Shown here: positions 1 to 5,026 of the stretch, in pieces
How positions within the stretch are numbered: position 1 is the first letter of the stretch
Layout of the letters: each line of letters opens with the position of its first letter
Source of the DNA: Trueperaceae bacterium
GTDB lineage: Bacteria; Deinococcota; Deinococci; Deinococcales; Trueperaceae
Length of the DNA: 5,026 nucleotides
Assembly: GCA_007130445.1 (NCBI GenBank)
Contig: SLSM01000331.1
Coordinates: 1 to 5,026 of the forward strand
Reading direction: 5' to 3'
The notes under the pieces: generated by a model
What the model was told of the DNA's origin: nothing
Databases searched by the model: none
The model's input: the letters and a program-made list of their open reading frames with translations, nothing else
Program-made: the position numbers and the translations under genes

Positions 1-1673
1 CCGCGCAGGAGCCGGTCGACGCAGCGCTCGAGGTGCCGCTCGGTGGCGGGGTCGAGGCGCGACGAGGGCTCGTCGAGGATCACCAGGCCGGGGTCCTTGA
101 GGAAGACGCGGGCGAAGGCGAGCAACTGCGCCTCGCCGGCGGAGAGGTTGCCGCCAGCGGCCTTCACGAAGGTGTCGAGGCCGTCGGGGAGGTGCGCGAG
201 CCAGTCGCCCAAACCGACCTCGTCGAGCACCGCCAGCACGCGCTCGTCGGGCACCTCGCGGTCGAAGAAGGTCAGGTTCTCGCGCACGCTGGCCTGGAAC
301 AGCTGCACGTCTTGCGTGACCATCCCGACGCGGGCGCGGAGCGCCGCGAGATCGACGTCGGTGGTCGCCACGCCGCCGAGTCGCACGGCGCCCTCGATCG
401 GGTCGTAGAAGCGGAAGAGGAGGCGCGTCAGCGTCGTCTTGCCGCTCCCGGTGCGGCCGAGCAGGCCCAGGACCCGTCCCGGGGCGAGGCGGAGGTCGAT
501 GCCGTCCAGGATCGGCGGGGTGTCCGGCGCGGCGTCGGTGTACGCGAAGCGCACGCCCTCGAAGCGCACCTCGAGCGCGCCGCTCGGGAGCGCGCGGGCG
601 GCGCCCGTGGCGAGCGCGCTCTCGGTGCGGAAGAGCTCGTCGACGCGCCCGATGCTGGCCCCGGCCCGCTGCAGCTGCTGCATCTGCTGGGTGATCTGCT
701 CGATCGGCGCCTGCAGCATGATCATGTACTGGAACACCATGTAGCCCGTGCCGAGCGTGATGGCGCCGATGGTGACGAGATGGATCGACGCGCCGAGCGT
801 GACGAGGCTGCCGAGCACGAACAGTCCGTAGCTCGAGAGCCACACCACGGAGCGCAGCATCCAGGCGCGGCGCGTGTCGAAGAAGAACGTGCGCACGGGC
901 GTGAGGAAGCGGTGCAGCGCGTGTGGGCCGCCGCCGTTCGCGCGGACGTCCTCGATACCGGCGAGCCGCTCCTCGATGAAGCCGAACACCTTGGCGTTGG
1001 CCTCGCGCTCGAGCGTCGTGGCGGGGACGGCGACCTCGCGCGTGCGCGCCAGCACGGCCAGTTCGAGCAGCGTGAACACCGTCAGCGCCGCCCCGATCCA
1101 CACGTTCTCGAACCACAACACCGTGAGGATGCCGACGAGCAGGAGCATCCCGCCCAGCACCCGGACGGAGAACTGCGCGAAGAAGTCCGACAGCGCCGTG
1201 ACGTCGCCATCGATCCGCTCGATCATCTCGCCGGCGGTGCGGGTCTTGTGGAAGCCGAGGTCGAGCCCCAGGCAGTGCCGCGCGAGGTCACCGCGCAACG
1301 CGTTCGTGGCGGTCCAACCCACCGCAGCGCCGGCGTAGGTCGCCCCGGCGCCGAGCAGCTGCGTGAGGAGCGCGACGCCGAGGAACAGCAGCGCCAGGCC
1401 TGCCAGGCCCCCAGGCGCCCACCACACCGGGTCGGCGACCATCGTGGCGTCGATGCCGGCACCGCTGGCCACGCTGGCGCTGGCGGCGTCGATGAAGCGT
1501 CGCAGGATCTGCGGCACCAGCAACTGCAGGCCGATGCTTCCGAGCAGGAGCAGGGCCAGCGCGAGCGCGGCGCGCCACTGCGGGCGCAGGTAGCGACCGA
1601 GCATGCGCCCGTAGCGTTGGAAGGTGGGCGCGCGCGGGGCGGCGGGGGTCGGGCGGACGGCGGTGGTGGTCAT
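1..1673 (-). CDS. ABC exporter half-transporter (permease fused to ATPase), 3' end cut by window edge
   Basis: Type IV ABC exporter subunit, probably exporting drugs, lipids or peptides across the inner membrane with ATP as one half of a dimer. 557 complete codons lie in the window and about 40 more are expected beyond it. Predicted membrane helices are near residues 34-57, 87-113, 168-188, 190-210, 275-297 and 300-320. Coupling-loop motifs GEMIERIDGD (148-157) and EERLAGIEDVRANG (234-247) are typical of exporters. The nucleotide-binding domain shows Walker A GRTGSGKT (406-413), Q-loop Gln454, signature LSAGEAQ (510-516), Walker B LVILDE (530-535, catalytic Glu535) and D-loop SSRLD (537-541). 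The switch His lies outside the window. The signature has Glu where LSGGQ has Gln, a variant I recall in a subset of bacterial exporters. The start at 1673 was chosen for the purine-rich GAGGGGGAG (1676-1684) just upstream; an in-frame ATG at 1757 would abut a hairpin and lacks a ribosome-binding site. Substrate and partner are unknown. Family confident, specificity not. Confidence 0.95.
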   Translation of the reverse strand, partial: MTTTAVRPTPAAPRAPTFQRYGRMLGRYLRPQWRAALALALLLLGSIGLQLLVPQILRRFIDAASASVASGAGIDATMVADPVWWAPGGLAGLALLFLGVALLTQLLGAGATYAGAAVGWTATNALRGDLARHCLGLDLGFHKTRTAGEMIERIDGDVTALSDFFAQFSVRVLGGMLLLVGILTVLWFENVWIGAALTVFTLLELAVLARTREVAVPATTLEREANAKVFGFIEERLAGIEDVRANGGGPHALHRFLTPVRTFFFDTRRAWMLRSVVWLSSYGLFVLGSLVTLGASIHLVTIGAITLGTGYMVFQYMIMLQAPIEQITQQMQQLQRAGASIGRVDELFRTESALATGAARALPSGALEVRFEGVRFAYTDAAPDTPPILDGIDLRLAPGRVLGLLGRTGSGKTTLTRLLFRFYDPIEGAVRLGGVATTDVDLAALRARVGMVTQDVQLFQASVRENLTFFDREVPDERVLAVLDEVGLGDWLAHLPDGLDTFVKAAGGNLSAGEAQLLAFARVFLKDPGLVILDEPSSRLDPATERHLERCVDRLLR

Positions 1674-1762
1674 GGCTCCCCCTCGGGAGACGGCGTCGGA
1701 GCTGCGGGTGGTGTGGCTTCGGGATCGCCCGCGGGCCGTGGTCTCTAGGGGGACCATGGAAA

Positions 1763-1794
1763 CGACCGTGGGCTGTTCGGAGGGCCCACGGTCG
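1763..1794 (-). terminator. 11-bp perfect hairpin, terminator or attenuator, upstream of the ABC exporter
   Basis: Perfect inverted repeat: arms 1763-1773 and 1784-1794 with a 10-nt loop. In transcript sense the stem is CGACCGTGGGC / GCCCACGGTCG, followed by only TTTCC, so the U-tract is short and intrinsic termination may be partial. It lies 27 nt after the stop of the small ORF (1822-1944) and 89 nt before the ABC start codon. It could end a small independent transcript or act as a regulated attenuator for the exporter gene. Confidence 0.6.
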
Positions 1795-1821
1795 AGGTTC
1801 GTCGCGTGTGTGCGTTGCCGG

Positions 1822-1944
1822 TCAGTCGGCAGACCTCTCCCTGGGCACCGGGGCGCGCGGCCCGGCCGCGTTCATCGCGGCGAGGCGGAACCGTCCGGCG
1901 AGGCCGGCACGGTGCGCGAGGGTGCGTGGGAACAGGTCGATCAT
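1822..1944 (-). CDS. Small 40-residue ORF, possible leader peptide
   Basis: I do not recognise this product. It begins MIDLFPRTLAHRAGLAGRFR and ends RERSAD, is basic (seven or more Arg), and has no signal peptide or membrane segment. Support comes from position, not homology. Its ATG is only 9 nt beyond the -10 element of the best promoter in the window, so the mRNA would have about 3 nt or no 5' UTR and be read as a leaderless message. It stops 27 nt before an 11-bp hairpin that precedes an ABC exporter gene, the layout of a leader-peptide attenuator. The same frame runs open further upstream through the protease gene to 2829, but that part is antiparallel-frame noise overlapping real codons. 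It could equally be a non-coding transcript with a chance ORF. Confidence 0.4.
   Translation of the reverse strand: MIDLFPRTLAHRAGLAGRFRLAAMNAAGPRAPVPRERSAD
1856..1870. repeat. GC palindrome inside the small ORF
   Basis: Reads cgcggcc-c-ggccgcg on the plus strand, a 7-bp inverted repeat around a single base. As RNA it would form a 6-bp stem with a 3-nt loop at about codons 25-30 of the small ORF. It may act as a pause hairpin in the proposed leader, or be a chance product of high GC. Confidence 0.35.
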
Positions 1945-1953
1945 GACGAGCGA

Positions 1954-1982
1954 ATAGTAGCGGGGAATACAGTGCATGTCAA
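1954..1982 (-). promoter_or_regulatory. Strong sigma-70-type promoter reading toward the ABC exporter
   Basis: A perfect -35 TTGACA (complement of 1977-1982) and a -10 TACTAT (complement of 1954-1959; five of six match TATAAT) are separated by exactly 17 nt (1960-1976). The spacer and flanks are AT-richer than the surrounding sequence, which stands out in this GC-rich window. The predicted start is near 1947, two or three bases before the ATG at 1944. Confidence 0.8.
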
Positions 1983-2006
1983 GGGGTGTGCTTGGCGAAC
2001 CGCGCG

Positions 2007-2037
2007 CGGCCCCTCGGAATCGTGTCCCGAGGGGCCG
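2007..2037 (-). terminator. 11-bp hairpin after the protease gene, probable terminator
   Basis: Perfect inverted repeat: arms 2007-2017 and 2027-2037, loop 2018-2026. In transcript sense the stem is CGGCCCCTCGG / CCGAGGGGCCG. It starts 22 nt after the protease stop codon and ends 24 nt before the next promoter's -35, where a terminator is expected. No U-tract follows (CGCGCGGTT), so it may be a weak or factor-assisted terminator, or only a 3'-end-stabilising stem. Confidence 0.55.
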
Positions 2038-2059
2038 TAGGCGTCGAACGGGAGGTCTT

Positions 2060-3574
2060 CTAGAAGGTCGCCGTGGCCGTTGCGGAGCACGTGGTGGTGC
2101 CGGCCTCGCACACCTGGTACGAGTACGAGCCGCCGCCGCGTCGGTCGATGTGGTCCGTGTGCGCACCGGCGTTCGAGACCGTGGCGACCTTCGCGCCGTC
2201 TCGGTAGATGTCCACGTTCGTCGAGGAGGCGCCGCTCCAGCTGAGGTCGGCCTTCTGGAGGCCCGTGACCTTGTAGGCGTGCACGGAGAGCGTGAACGCA
2301 CCCGGCTCAGGGTCGGGATCGGGTTCGGGTTGGGGATCGGGTTCGGGATCCGGAACCACGGCATCACCACAGGCGTTCGCGTCGAACAGTGTGTACAGCA
2401 GATGGTTGTTCGTCGTCCGCGCGTTCGTGACGACGTTCTTCGTCGTCCACGCATACATCCCGTCTCGAACGGCCTGCGCCGTAGCATCCGGACAGGTCTC
2501 GAGGTACAACGCGGCCGCACCCGCCACGTGCGGCGCCGCCATCGACGTGCCGCTGATGGTGTTCGTCGCCGTGTTGCTCGTGTGCCACGCCGACGTGATG
2601 CTCGCACCGGGAGCGAACCAGTCGACGCAGTTCCCGTAGTTCGACCACGAGGTCTTGCTGTCGGTGCTCGTCGTGGCACCGATCGTGATCGCCTCAGGGA
2701 CGCGCGCCGGTGAGTAGTTGCAGGCGTCGGCCTCGCGGCCGATGAAGTTGCCGTTGCCAGCGGCCACCACGACGGGAACGCCGGCCTCGTATGCGCCCTT
2801 GACCGAGCTGTCGAGCGCGCTGCTCGCACCGCCGCCGAGGCTCATGTTCGCCACCGAACGTGCGGAGGCGTTCTGCGCGACCCAATCCACACCGGCGACG
2901 ACGCCGGAGACGCTACCGCTACCGCTGCAATCGAGCACGCGCACGGCGACCAGTGTCACACCCTTGGCCACGCCGTACACAGTGCCACCGATCGTCCCGG
3001 CGACATGGGTCCCGTGCCCGTTGCAGTCCTCGCTGTTGCCGCCGAAGGCATCGAACCCCTGCTGCGCCCGGCCACCGAACTCCTGATGCGCACTTTGGAT
3101 GCCGGTATCGATGACGTACGCCGTCACGCCCAGGCCCGTCGCCGTGTACGTGTACGTAGCGTTCAGCGGAAGCGTCCGCTGATCGACGCGATCGAGGCCC
3201 CACGTAGCGTTGCTCTGGGTCGCGACCGTCGTGACGACGCTGTCCGGCTCGACGTAGGCGACGTTCGGGTTGCGCGCGATCGCGGCGACCGCCTGTGCCG
3301 GCAGCGTCGCGGCGAAGCCGCGGATCGCGTGCTCGTACCGATAGTGCAGCGTGCCGCCGGTGCCGCGCATCAGGGCGGCCGTCTGGGCACGAGTGTTGCG
3401 GACGTCGTCGCGGAACACGACGATGTACCGGTCAGGGAGCAGCGTGCCGGCCTCGGCGCCTGCGAGCTCGACGAGGTCCACCGGCAGCGGCGCGGTGGTC
3501 GTGACCTCCGCACACGCCGCCAGCGCGAGCGCACCGGCGAGCAGGAGCGCTGTGAACCACCAACGGTTGGGCAT
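2060..3574 (-). CDS. Aqualysin/proteinase K-like subtilisin (S8A) lipoprotein with I9 propeptide and FnIII-like C-terminus
   Basis: Exported serine endopeptidase of 504 residues. Residues 1-20 form a signal sequence ending in the lipobox LAAC, with Cys21 as the likely lipidated residue. Residues 48-112 (RYIVVFRDDV to YVEPD) match the inhibitor I9 prodomain, removed on maturation. The S8 domain spans about 122-400: Asp156 (VIDTGI), His187 (NGHGTHVAGT), oxyanion Asn274 (AAGN) and Ser344 (GTSMAAPHVAG). The catalytic set is complete. Cys184/Cys216 and Cys285/Cys316 have the same spacings (32 and 31) as the two disulfides of aqualysin I. A Pro-Asp/Pro-Glu linker (408-424) leads to a fibronectin III-like domain (about 427-504) containing Cys489 and Cys496. 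AAGGAG lies 8 nt before the ATG, which fixes the start. It has its own 113-nt upstream gap. Protease identity is firm; membrane anchoring is inferred from the lipobox only. Confidence 0.96.
   Translation of the reverse strand: MPNRWWFTALLLAGALALAACAEVTTTAPLPVDLVELAGAEAGTLLPDRYIVVFRDDVRNTRAQTAALMRGTGGTLHYRYEHAIRGFAATLPAQAVAAIARNPNVAYVEPDSVVTTVATQSNATWGLDRVDQRTLPLNATYTYTATGLGVTAYVIDTGIQSAHQEFGGRAQQGFDAFGGNSEDCNGHGTHVAGTIGGTVYGVAKGVTLVAVRVLDCSGSGSVSGVVAGVDWVAQNASARSVANMSLGGGASSALDSSVKGAYEAGVPVVVAAGNGNFIGREADACNYSPARVPEAITIGATTSTDSKTSWSNYGNCVDWFAPGASITSAWHTSNTATNTISGTSMAAPHVAGAAALYLETCPDATAQAVRDGMYAWTTKNVVTNARTTNNHLLYTLFDANACGDAVVPDPEPDPQPEPDPDPEPGAFTLSVHAYKVTGLQKADLSWSGASSTNVDIYRDGAKVATVSNAGAHTDHIDRRGGGSYSYQVCEAGTTTCSATATATF
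2303..2353 (-). repeat. Pro-Asp/Pro-Glu linker encoded by a degenerate 6-bp tandem repeat
   Basis: About 51 bp with a 6-bp period (plus-strand units such as gggatc and gggttc) encode alternating Pro with Asp, Glu or Gln at protease residues 408-424. The unit is two codons, so slippage would change linker length by whole dipeptides without breaking the frame. It separates the catalytic domain from the FnIII-like domain. Confidence 0.85.
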
Positions 3575-3582
3575 CTGCGGTG

Positions 3583-3588
3583 CTCCTT
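3583..3588 (-). promoter_or_regulatory. Shine-Dalgarno of the protease gene
   Basis: AAGGAG in transcript sense, 8 nt before the ATG at 3574. A 7-bp GC inverted repeat lies just upstream (arms 3591-3597 and 3603-3609) and might influence ribosome access. Confidence 0.75.
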
Positions 3589-3634
3589 CTCCGGCGCAGG
3601 CGGCGCCGGGCTCCGGTGGATCCGAGGATGCCGC

Positions 3635-3663
3635 AGTGTCGTATGTCTATGCGCCGCTGTCAA
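3635..3663 (-). promoter_or_regulatory. Possible promoter of the protease gene with overlapping palindrome
   Basis: A perfect -35 TTGACA (complement of 3658-3663) is followed after 17 nt by a poor -10 GACACT (complement of 3635-3640). The 10-bp palindrome AATGCGCATT (3662-3671) overlaps the outer two bases of the -35 and could be an operator. A weak -10 would suit an activated promoter, but the evidence is thin. Confidence 0.35.
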
Positions 3664-3687
3664 TGCGCATTCGAGGTCACCGCCGAC

Positions 3688-4773
3688 TCACGGACACAGG
3701 TCCGGCAGGCTCAACCAGCCCACGTGGTCACCGCGGGCGCAGCGCTGGGCCTCGGTCACCGCCACGATCCGCCAGTGTCCGCTCTCCATGCGCTCCAACA
3801 CGAGCACGTCGCGCAACGCCGCCACCGAGTCGTCGAGCAGGCCGCCGACGGTCACGCTCACGACGCTGTACGGAGCGCGCTCGGCCGCGGTGTCGCGGCG
3901 CGTGACGTCGACGACGGCGCTCTCTGGCATCGCCGGTAGCCACTCGAGCGCCACGCGCAGCGAATCGAACGCCCACGGTGCGCCGGCGTCGGCCGCAGAG
4001 GCCGCGCGCGCGGCGAACGTCGACAAATCGGGATCGGGCCACGTCCGCCCGGCAGCGCTCGGGCGCGACGGCAGCACCGGTCTCAGCCACAGCGAGCCTC
4101 CCGCCCCCTGGAGGCGAAGGTGCTCGCCGTCGAGCGCGTAGGTGAGCGCACCCTCGAGCGCCTGCAGCACGGTCTGCTCCTGCCGCATGACGTCGTCGGA
4201 GCACATCATCAGCGTGCTGACGATCGGACCGATCACGATCTGCCGACCAACGCCCGTGGCGAACGGTGCCGAGAGGTGGTTGCATCCCGCGGTCGCCGCC
4301 ATGCGGCCCGAGACGAGGTCGAAGCGCAGCGCCGGATCGCGCTCGCGACCGAACTCGAGCCGTTCGTTCGCCACGGTGGCGGCGTGGATGCGCCACTCGG
4401 CGTCACCGAGCGGGACGTCCTCGAGCACGGCCGTCACGAGCAATGGTCCGGCCGCATCAGCGCCGCGCGCGAGCACGCGGTAGGCGTGCCCGTCGATCGG
4501 CTCGAAGCCCTCGAAGCCCCCGTCCCAAGCGCGCCAATCGCTCGACCCGAGCGGCCTGACCAGCGGACAGCTCGTGCCCGGTGCGCCCTCGCAGGCGACG
4601 GGCAACGGCGCGACGTCGATCAACGTCCAACCCGGACCGCCCTGCGCGAGGGCGCTCTGCAGCGCGGCAACCGCCAGCAGTGCGGCGGCAACGGCGACGA
4701 CCGCACGGAGCGGGGCCCACGGCAACGTGTACGACACGCCGATCTCGCGCGTCCGGTGGAGAGCACCATGCAT
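3688..4773 (-). CDS. Secreted DUF4377-like/META (HslJ-like) domain protein
   Basis: 361 residues, probably secreted or periplasmic; exact function unknown. A hydrophobic segment at 22-43 ends in ALA before Gln44, a plausible signal peptidase I site. Residues about 50-104 resemble DUF4377: Cys61 and Cys69, then VRPLGSSDW and a G-F-x-P-x-x-G-x-x-Y-R-V pattern. Residues about 108-232 resemble the META domain of the heat-shock protein HslJ: GCN at 163-165, STLMMC ending at Cys191, the E-x-x-x-L-x-A-L helix, and a closing LRLQGAGGSLWLRP. Residues about 268-360 form a further module with GLLDDSVAALRDVLVLE, then HWRIVAV and Cys345/Cys360, which I cannot name. GGGAGG sits 5 nt before the ATG (4779-4784), which supports this start; a GTG at residue 13 would give a shorter signal peptide. 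The upstream gene ends 20 nt away, so co-transcription is likely. Domain calls are from motif memory, not a search. Confidence 0.88.
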   Translation of the reverse strand: MHGALHRTREIGVSYTLPWAPLRAVVAVAAALLAVAALQSALAQGGPGWTLIDVAPLPVACEGAPGTSCPLVRPLGSSDWRAWDGGFEGFEPIDGHAYRVLARGADAAGPLLVTAVLEDVPLGDAEWRIHAATVANERLEFGRERDPALRFDLVSGRMAATAGCNHLSAPFATGVGRQIVIGPIVSTLMMCSDDVMRQEQTVLQALEGALTYALDGEHLRLQGAGGSLWLRPVLPSRPSAAGRTWPDPDLSTFAARAASAADAGAPWAFDSLRVALEWLPAMPESAVVDVTRRDTAAERAPYSVVSVTVGGLLDDSVAALRDVLVLERMESGHWRIVAVTEAQRCARGDHVGWLSLPDLCP

Positions 4774-4778
4774 GCCGA

Positions 4779-4784
4779 CCTCCC
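4779..4784 (-). promoter_or_regulatory. Shine-Dalgarno of the META-domain gene
   Basis: GGGAGG in transcript sense, 5 nt before the ATG at 4773 and inside the 20-nt gap after the upstream gene's TAA. It decides between the ATG and the internal GTG start. Confidence 0.7.
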
Positions 4785-4793
4785 GTCGAGCAC

Positions 4794-5026
4794 TTACGCC
4801 GACCCGTTCGGCGCCGGCTCGAAGCAGACCACCGCATCACCGTCGCAACCGGGCTCGGGCTGCAGCGTCACGGGCCCGAGCGTGGCCGGCAGCAGGCACG
4901 ACGAAGCCCGCTCGATGCGTTCTTCGCCATCATCGAACTCGATCGTGAGAGGACCCGCGAGGTTCGTGACGGTCACGAAACCGCCCTCGCCCAGGTGCGT
5001 CCTCACCGGCGCGCGGAGCGTCCAGC
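4794..5026 (-). CDS. 3' end of a gene resembling class I mannose-6-phosphate isomerase C-terminus (5' end outside window)
   Basis: The frame is open from the right edge to TAA at 4794-4796, giving about 77 residues (from WTLRAPVRTHLGEG to FEPAPNGSA). A GTG at 5006 could act as a start, but the frame continues beyond it and reads as protein, so I treat this as a partial gene. The pattern of short beta strands with GGFVTVTNLAGPLTIEF, then a charged turn, then SSCLLPATLGPVTLQ resembles the C-terminal beta domain of class I phosphomannose isomerases, where a strand-G-x-x-x-LLPA-x-x-G segment recurs. That enzyme interconverts mannose-6-phosphate and fructose-6-phosphate in the cytoplasm. The zinc-binding cupin core would lie outside the window, so the assignment cannot be tested here. 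Another cupin-like protein is possible. It lies 20 nt upstream of the META gene, probably in one operon. Confidence 0.6.
   Translation of the reverse strand, partial: WTLRAPVRTHLGEGGFVTVTNLAGPLTIEFDDGEERIERASSCLLPATLGPVTLQPEPGCDGDAVVCFEPAPNGSA

Larger units (their letters stand above)
1763..1947 (-). promoter_or_regulatory. Candidate attenuator leader of the ABC exporter
   Basis: Composite block between the predicted transcription start (about 1947) and the end of the 1763-1794 hairpin, roughly 185 nt. It contains a 40-codon ORF, a GC palindrome and the hairpin. The segment 1925-1935 (transcript CTGTTCCCACG) can pair with CGTGGG in the hairpin's 5' arm (1785-1790) and AACAG in its loop and first 3'-arm base (1773-1777), leaving a 7-nt bulge. 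That pairing would exclude the hairpin. No -10-like element is visible between the hairpin and the ABC start (1674-1762), so the exporter may depend on read-through. The direction of control is unknown. The complementarity is seen; attenuation is inferred. Confidence 0.4.

Noticed and set aside
33..1748. 571-codon plus-strand open frame opposite the ABC exporter
   Set aside because: Composition is Arg/Glu/Ala/His-rich low-complexity text with no recognisable domain. The minus strand carries all ABC motifs in order, so this is an antisense shadow caused by high third-position GC.
1674..1757. Alternative ABC start at the in-frame ATG at 1757 (28 extra residues)
   Set aside because: The added residues are Ser/Arg/Thr-rich and unlike exporter N-termini, the ATG lies 5 nt after the hairpin with no ribosome-binding site, and the ATG at 1673 has a purine-rich one.
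1763..1947. The 185-nt promoter-to-hairpin transcript as 6S RNA or another known structured RNA
   Set aside because: The length is similar to 6S RNA, but I see no long imperfect rod with a central bubble, nor any conserved riboswitch motif. The small-ORF attenuator reading explains more of the layout.
2303..2353. Short tandem repeat considered as a CRISPR or regulatory repeat
   Set aside because: It is in frame within the protease and encodes a Pro-Asp/Pro-Glu interdomain linker; there are no spacers.
1976..2713. 245-codon plus-strand open frame opposite the protease
   Set aside because: Arg/Gly/Val-rich with no domain, and fully explained by the minus-strand subtilisin codons.
1945..2829. 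Upstream extension of the small-ORF frame (minus strand, to 335 codons)
   Set aside because: It overlaps the protease in another frame and reads as Arg/Thr/Pro-rich noise. Only the part after the protease gene and after the promoter (1822-1944) has independent support.
3005..4141. 378-codon plus-strand open frame across the protease and META genes
   Set aside because: It spans two confidently assigned minus-strand genes and their gap, changes composition midway and has no domain signature.

Overview
GC-rich bacterial window in which every gene I can support lies on the minus strand. Reading right to left (the direction of transcription) it holds: the 3' end of a gene whose product resembles the C-terminus of class I mannose-6-phosphate isomerases; a secreted DUF4377-like/META (HslJ-like) protein; a lipobox-bearing aqualysin/proteinase K-type subtilisin with an I9 propeptide and a fibronectin III-like C-terminus; a short promoter/small-ORF/hairpin block; and a multidrug-type ABC exporter half-transporter cut by the left edge.

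The organism cannot be named from this alone. The protease has the exact two-disulfide spacing of Thermus aquaticus aqualysin I. The consensus promoter sits almost on top of an ATG (leaderless style), and both the DUF4377/META fusion and an ABC signature of the form LSAGEAQ are present. Together with the high GC these would suit a member of Deinococcota (for example a Trueperales-like lineage), but this is a tentative inference. Gemmatimonadota or another GC-rich phylum is not excluded.

Layout: positions 4794-5026 (isomerase-like tail) and 3688-4773 (META protein) are 20 nt apart and probably co-transcribed. The protease (2060-3574) follows after a 113-nt gap with its own Shine-Dalgarno, a possible promoter and a palindrome, and ends before an 11-bp hairpin (2007-2037). 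From 1982 leftwards comes the most intriguing part. A near-perfect sigma-70 promoter (TTGACA, 17 nt, TACTAT) is followed within about 10 nt by an ATG opening a 40-codon ORF. Next come an 11-bp perfect hairpin (1763-1794), about 90 nt of leader with no visible promoter, and then the ABC exporter start at 1673. A segment inside the first codons of the small ORF is complementary to the hairpin's 5' arm and loop. That makes the block a candidate attenuator controlling an export pump, analogous in layout to the bmrB leader upstream of bmrCD in Bacillus subtilis.

No tRNA, rRNA, CRISPR array, insertion sequence or integration site was seen. Long plus-strand open frames across the window are shadows of the GC-rich minus-strand genes.
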